Made by a program: the position numbers and the translations under genes | Origin: Methylobrevis pamukkalensis | GTDB taxonomy: Bacteria > Pseudomonadota > Alphaproteobacteria > Rhizobiales > Pleomorphomonadaceae | Length of the DNA stretch: 50,104 nucleotides | NCBI RefSeq assembly: GCF_001720135.1 | Contig: NZ_MCRJ01000014.1 | Location: 1-50,104 of the forward strand | Direction: 5' to 3' | The notes under the pieces: generated by a model | Database searches by the model: none | Told to the model about the DNA's origin: nothing | The model's input: the letters and a program-made list of their open reading frames with translations, nothing else | Shown: positions 45,630-50,104 of the stretch, in pieces | Layout: every line of letters starts with the position of its first letter | Numbering within the stretch: position 1 is the first letter of the stretch

Positions 45630-46407
45630 TCAGCCCTGCGGCAGGACCGCGATGTCGCGGACGTTGCCTTCGACGCCCTCGATCATGGCCGCCTCGGTGG
45701 CCTTGCCGGTTTCCAGATCGACCGAATAGAGCGTGCTGCCGCTCATCAGCCAGGCGTCGTTGCCGCCCTTGCCGTCGGACTGGATGTCGAAGCCGACGCT
45801 GTCGCCGAGTTCGGTGCCGAGCTTGCCGATCGCCTTCAGCACGCCGTCGTTCGGCGGGATCTGCTGGATCAGGCCGCCGATCGTGCCGTCGATGTTGTAG
45901 AGCGCGGTCTTCTCGGTGCGGCGTAGGAATTGGTGTAGGCGCCGGCAATGATCATCGCCGTCTCGCCGGCGTGCATGTCGCCTTCGGCGAAGGCGTGGCG
46001 GCCGTCTTCGGTCACGGCGCCGCCGGTGATCTTCGTGCGCAGGTTGGTGCCGTCGGAGCCCATCACGCGCAGCGCGTCGGCCGCCGGGTTGAAGTCGACG
46101 GTCACGACCGCGTCGGCGGGCGGCACCATCTTCAGCATGTCGACCTTGGTGGCGACGCCGGTCATCGGGTCGATGGTGGCCACCGTGCCGTCGGCGAACA
46201 GGCCGTAGAGCATGCCGTCCGCCGGGCGGACGTCGATGCCGAGGAGACGCCCTTCGACGCCGCTGACGAAGGTGGTGCCGGTGACCTTCTTGGCGTCGGT
46301 GTCGACCATGGCGATGGTGTCGTCGCCAACCAGAGCGGCAACATTGGCGGCGGCGGCGGGGCCATGCCGGCAAGAAGGATGGCGGCCGTGGCGGTGAGGA
46401 TCTTCAT
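45630..46407 (-). CDS. Exported DUF4394 protein (two frame breaks)
   Basis: Signal peptide MKILTATAAILLAGMAPAAA then a DUF4394 domain: ALVGDDTIAMVDTDAKKVTG, LLGIDVRPADGMLYGLFADGTVATIDP (in parts), VDFNPAADALRVMGSDGTNLR (in parts: FNPAADALRVMGSDG), AYTNSYAGTEKTALYNID, and GFDIQSDGKGGNDAWLMSG. DUF4394 proteins look like beta-propeller-like repeats and are of unknown role. Breaks lie near 46358 and 45919; one added base at each yields 259 aa. The first site (in a GCC run) is the less certain. Divergent from the ECF sigma gene, with a matching CGTGTAA element on each side, so probably a target of that sigma factor. Confidence 0.82.
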
Positions 46408-46452
46408 CTTGTCTCTCCCTGTGTGCGCCCCGCTCGCGGCGGGTCATAGGGG

Positions 46453-46527
46453 TTACACGCGGGGATGCCCGGCGGATGCAGCGGCCTTCAGAAAAAATTC
46501 GCATCCGTTTCCGGTCCTTCCGTGTAA
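46453..46527. promoter_or_regulatory. Paired CGTGTAA elements in the DUF4394/ECF divergent region
   Basis: CGTGTAA occurs on the plus strand at 46521-46527 facing the sigma gene (start 46584) and on the minus strand at 46459-46453 facing the DUF4394 gene (start 46407). The distances to the starts (56 and 45 bases) suit -35 elements of ECF promoters. GTAAC-like -35 boxes are known for ECF sigma factors; no common -10 is evident. Confidence 0.5.
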
Positions 46528-46583
46528 TTTCAGAACAGGCGGCGCAGTCCGCAGTCTGACAAGAACGTGTGCGGAGGATGCGT

Positions 46584-47137
46584 GTGACCGAGGCGAGCGA
46601 CGAGGACCGTTTCCATGCGGAGGCGATCCGTGCCTGCGCCGCGGGCGACAGGGCGGCGCTTCGCCGCCTCTACGAACACGAGGCCTCGCGCATGCTGGGG
46701 ATCGCGATCCGCATCCTGCGCCGGCGCGATCTGGCCGAGGAAGCCGTGCAGGACGCCTTCCTGCAGGTCTGGCGCAAGGCCGACGGCTTCGACGCCGCGC
46801 GGGGCAACGGCCGGGCCTGGCTCTATGCCATCGTCCGCAACCGCGCGCTCAACATCCTGCGCGATGGCCGCCGCGAGGACCTGCTGCCCGACCCGGTCGG
46901 CGGCGAGATTGCGACGACGCGCCGGACCCGGAAGCGATCGTCGCCCATCTGTCCGACGCAAGCCGGCTGCGGCGGTGCCTCGAGGGCCTCGAACCCCAGC
47001 GCCGCGCCGGGCTTGTCCTCGCCTATACCCACGGCCTCAGCCACGGCGAGATCGCCGCGCGCCTTGCCGTTCCGCTCGGAACCGCCAAGTCCTGGATCCG
47101 CCGGGCCTTCATGACGCTCAGGGAATGCATGGGATGA
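46584..47137 (+). CDS. ECF-type RNA polymerase sigma factor (one frame break)
   Basis: A 184-residue group IV sigma factor after repair. Region 2: AALRRLYEHEASRMLGIAIRILRRRDLAEEAVQDAFLQVWRKADGFD (key parts RDLAEEAVQDAFLQVWRKA and GRAWLYAIVRNRALNILR). Region 4: RCLEGLEPQRRAGLVLAYTHGLSHGEIAARLAVPLGTAKSWIRRAF (key part GLSHGEIAARLAVPLGTAK). The frame breaks near 46911; one base (ATTGCGAC to ATTGGCGAC) gives IGDDAPDPEAIVAHL. The start is GTG 46584, because GGAGG (46573-46577) is 6 bases away but touches the ATG at 46578. The stop overlaps the anti-sigma start (ATGA). Confidence 0.9.
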
Positions 47138-47859
47138 CCGACGACCTCGATCCCGATGCGGCGGCGGCCGATTATCTGTTCGGCCAGATGAGCGAAGCGG
47201 AGGCGTCCGCCTTCGAGCGCCGGATGGCGGGCGACGCGGCCCTTGCCGGGCTTGTCGAACGCTGGCGCCACGTGCTGGCCGAACTCGACATGACCGCCTC
47301 CCCCCTGCCCGCCGGCGCGGCGCTGTGGGAGCGCATCGACCTCGGACTGGCCGCGCCATCGGCCAGCCGGGAAGCGCGCAAGGCGACCGCCGGCCCCGGC
47401 CCGTTGCAACGGCTGTGGGACAGCCTGCCGGTCTGGCGCGGCGTCGGCCTGGCAGGCGCCGCGGCCTGTCTGGCGCTCGTGGTTGCCACCGGCGCGCTGC
47501 TCCAGCAGCCGCCGGGCGAGGTCCGCCTTGTTGCCGTGCTCGTCGCCGATGGCGACACGACCCCGGGGGCCGTCGTGGAGATCGACGCCTCCGGCCGCGG
47601 CCGGCTGCTGCCGCTTGCCGAAATTCCGGTGCCGGAAGGGCGTGCGCTCGAGATCTGGACCCTGCCCGATCCGCAGACCGGGCCGGTGTCGGTCGGCCTC
47701 ATCGACCGGGCGCGGCAGGTCGGCCTCGACATCGGCACCCTGCCGCCGGCCGTCGAAGGCCAGCTGTTCGAGATCACGATCGAGCCGGCCACCGGCTCGC
47801 CCACGGGCCGGCCGACCGGACCGATCGTCTACAAGGGCCTCACCACCGAAGCGCTCTAG
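47134..47859 (+). CDS. RskA-type anti-sigma factor
   Basis: A 241-residue membrane-bound anti-sigma factor. An N-terminal anti-sigma region (DYLFGQMSEAEASAFERRMAGDAALAGLVERW in parts: YLFGQMSEAEASAFERRM) faces the cytoplasm, one membrane segment (GVGLAGAAACLALVVATGALL, about residues 108-128) follows, and the C-terminal RskA domain (ALEIWTLPDPQTGPVSVGLI, LFEITIEPATGSPTGRPTGPIVYKG in parts) lies in the periplasm. It should hold the upstream sigma factor inactive until a signal arrives. Translationally coupled to the sigma gene; its end overlaps the convergent hydrolase gene by 4 bases. Confidence 0.9.
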   Translation: MTDDLDPDAAAADYLFGQMSEAEASAFERRMAGDAALAGLVERWRHVLAELDMTASPLPAGAALWERIDLGLAAPSASREARKATAGPGPLQRLWDSLPVWRGVGLAGAAACLALVVATGALLQQPPGEVRLVAVLVADGDTTPGAVVEIDASGRGRLLPLAEIPVPEGRALEIWTLPDPQTGPVSVGLIDRARQVGLDIGTLPPAVEGQLFEITIEPATGSPTGRPTGPIVYKGLTTEAL

Positions 47860-48575
47860 CGGCGCGTCGCTCCGGAGCCCTCGTCCAGAAAGGCCTCGAG
47901 GAGATCGGCAAGCCGCTCCGGCGCCTCGATCGTCGAGAGATGCCCCGCGCCCCCGACGATCTCCAGCCGCGCATCGGGCAGCCCATCGGCCATCTCGCGA
48001 GCGATGTCGGGCGGCGTGATCTGGTCCTCGGCGCCGGCGACGACGAGCACCGGACAGGCGATCCCGGCCAGATCGGGCCGGGAATCCGGCCGGCCGAGAA
48101 TCGCGGACTGCTGGCGGATGAAGGCGTCCGGGCCGATCTCCATCGCCATCGCCCGGACCAGCGCGACGGTGTCGGGGTCGGCCAGCGCCCGCTGGCCGAG
48201 CAATGTCGGCATCTGCAGGCCGGGGATCTCGGCAAAGCCCCCTTTCCGGGTCAGCGCGATCAGACGCCGCCGCCGCTCCGTCGCCTCCTCGGTGTCGGCG
48301 CGGGCCGACGTGTCGAGCAGCATGAGGCGCGTGACGCGCTCGGGCGCCCGGCGCAGGATCTCGAAGGCGAGATAGCCACCCATCGACAGGCCGGCGAGCG
48401 CGAAGCGTTCCGGCGCGGCCGAGAGCACGCTTTCGGCAAGGCCGGCGAGCGTGTCGTCCCGCGTATGGTCGGCCACCAGCACCTGCCGCGAGGGCGCAAG
48501 ACGGGCGGTCTGCGCGGCGAACAGCGCGCCCGTGCAGTTGAGACCGGGCACGAGAACGACAGGGTCACGCGACAT
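47856..48575 (-). CDS. Alpha/beta hydrolase
   Basis: A 239-residue single-domain hydrolase. VVLVPGLNCTGALFAAQ holds the oxyanion region, GLSMGGYLAFEIL the nucleophile elbow (Ser), GAEDQITPP the acidic residue, and GAGHLSTIEAPE the catalytic His. The lid region (RRRRLIALTRKGGFAEIPGL) is short. This pattern fits esterases or lactonases such as 3-oxoadipate enol-lactonase relatives, but no pathway genes surround it. Ends overlap with the anti-sigma gene. Confidence 0.88.
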   Translation of the reverse strand: MSRDPVVLVPGLNCTGALFAAQTARLAPSRQVLVADHTRDDTLAGLAESVLSAAPERFALAGLSMGGYLAFEILRRAPERVTRLMLLDTSARADTEEATERRRRLIALTRKGGFAEIPGLQMPTLLGQRALADPDTVALVRAMAMEIGPDAFIRQQSAILGRPDSRPDLAGIACPVLVVAGAEDQITPPDIAREMADGLPDARLEIVGGAGHLSTIEAPERLADLLEAFLDEGSGATRR

Positions 48576-48690
48576 CGAGATCTCCGGTTTCCGAGGCGCT
48601 GTCCTCGCGCCCGTTTTTGCGTTATGGTGTCATCCATGCAATGCGCCGAACAAAAGGCGCGGCGTTTTCGGGAATAATCGGCCTGTCGGA

Positions 48691-48718
48691 TTGACATTGG
48701 GCCTCTGCCGCATATGTT
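48691..48718 (+). promoter_or_regulatory. Probable promoter of the DEAD-box helicase gene
   Basis: TTGACA (48691-48696), a 16-base spacer and TATGTT (48713-48718). Transcription from here would give a leader of about 100 bases before ATG 48827. A hairpin GCGCC/GGCGC (48643-48647 with 48656-48660), soon followed by TTTT, lies just upstream and may shield the promoter from read-through. Confidence 0.55.
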
Positions 48719-48826
48719 CCGTGCGGCTGGGGCCGAAGGGCGTTTCTCCCGGATTTCTCGGCTGATCCCGACGACTCGCGACGGGACGCGCGAGTCTCAA
48801 TCACCGGCAACGACCCGAAAGATCAA

Positions 48827-50104
<1,278 letters not shown>

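Overview
The window is GC-rich chromosomal DNA of an alphaproteobacterium, most likely order Hyphomicrobiales (Rhizobiales). Evidence: the run pyrB-pyrC-like-plsY-dprA-topA-rnr, the LexA-type imuA-imuB-dnaE2 mutagenesis cassette with a GTTC-N7-GTTC SOS box, a TTAA-N7-TTAA CtrA-type box, NnrU, an Omp25/31-like beta-barrel protein, and Rhizobiales-like GatA, LipB and TopA. Family-level placement is not possible by eye. No IS element, prophage or CRISPR array was found.

Layout. 1-6,800: tail of an ABC-2 exporter permease, tRNA-Leu(GAG), a FliN-like protein, lipB, gatB, a YqhA-type membrane protein, gatCA and a UPF0173 hydrolase. 6,900-19,600: core housekeeping (an unknown gene, ruvX, an outer-membrane barrel, pyrB, a pyrC-like gene without metal ligands, nnrU, plsY-dprA, topA, rnr), then tRNA-Ser(GCT). 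20,100-25,900: SOS cassette imuA-imuB-dnaE2. 26,200-36,150: a single-strand catabolic locus with a peptide-type ABC importer (binding protein, two permeases, fused double ATPase), an XRE-cupin regulator, an FMN reductase, a luciferase-like monooxygenase and a beta-hydroxyacid dehydrogenase. Its layout matches known EDTA/NTA-type degradation clusters, and two parts share a nearly identical promoter. 36,600-43,700: accessory redox genes (a dehydrogenase-PEBP fusion, an overlapping SDR-DUF4336-P450 operon, a second SDR) and an EAL phosphodiesterase. 43,700-48,600: a MocR regulator with a 14-bp operator-like direct repeat, DUF983, a DUF4394 protein divergent from an ECF sigma/anti-sigma pair, and an alpha/beta hydrolase. 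48,700-end: an RhlE-type DEAD-box helicase, cut by the window edge.

Caution: eleven genes carry 14 breaks in reading frame. Each is repaired by adding one base, and each can be placed in a GGC (or GCC) triplet. With the bases restored, the ten genes wholly inside the window come out at whole codon numbers and normal family lengths (the eleventh, rhlE, is cut by the window edge). I read these as sequencing or assembly deletions, not pseudogenes, and annotate each broken gene as one CDS spanning the break. The T-loop of tRNA-Leu also seems one base short.

The best candidates for new biology are the monooxygenase/ABC-importer locus with its shared promoter, the atypical P450 operon, the dehydrogenase-PEBP fusion, the hairpin-rich pyrB leader, and a 98-bp dispersed repeat with one copy inside the dnaE2 coding sequence.
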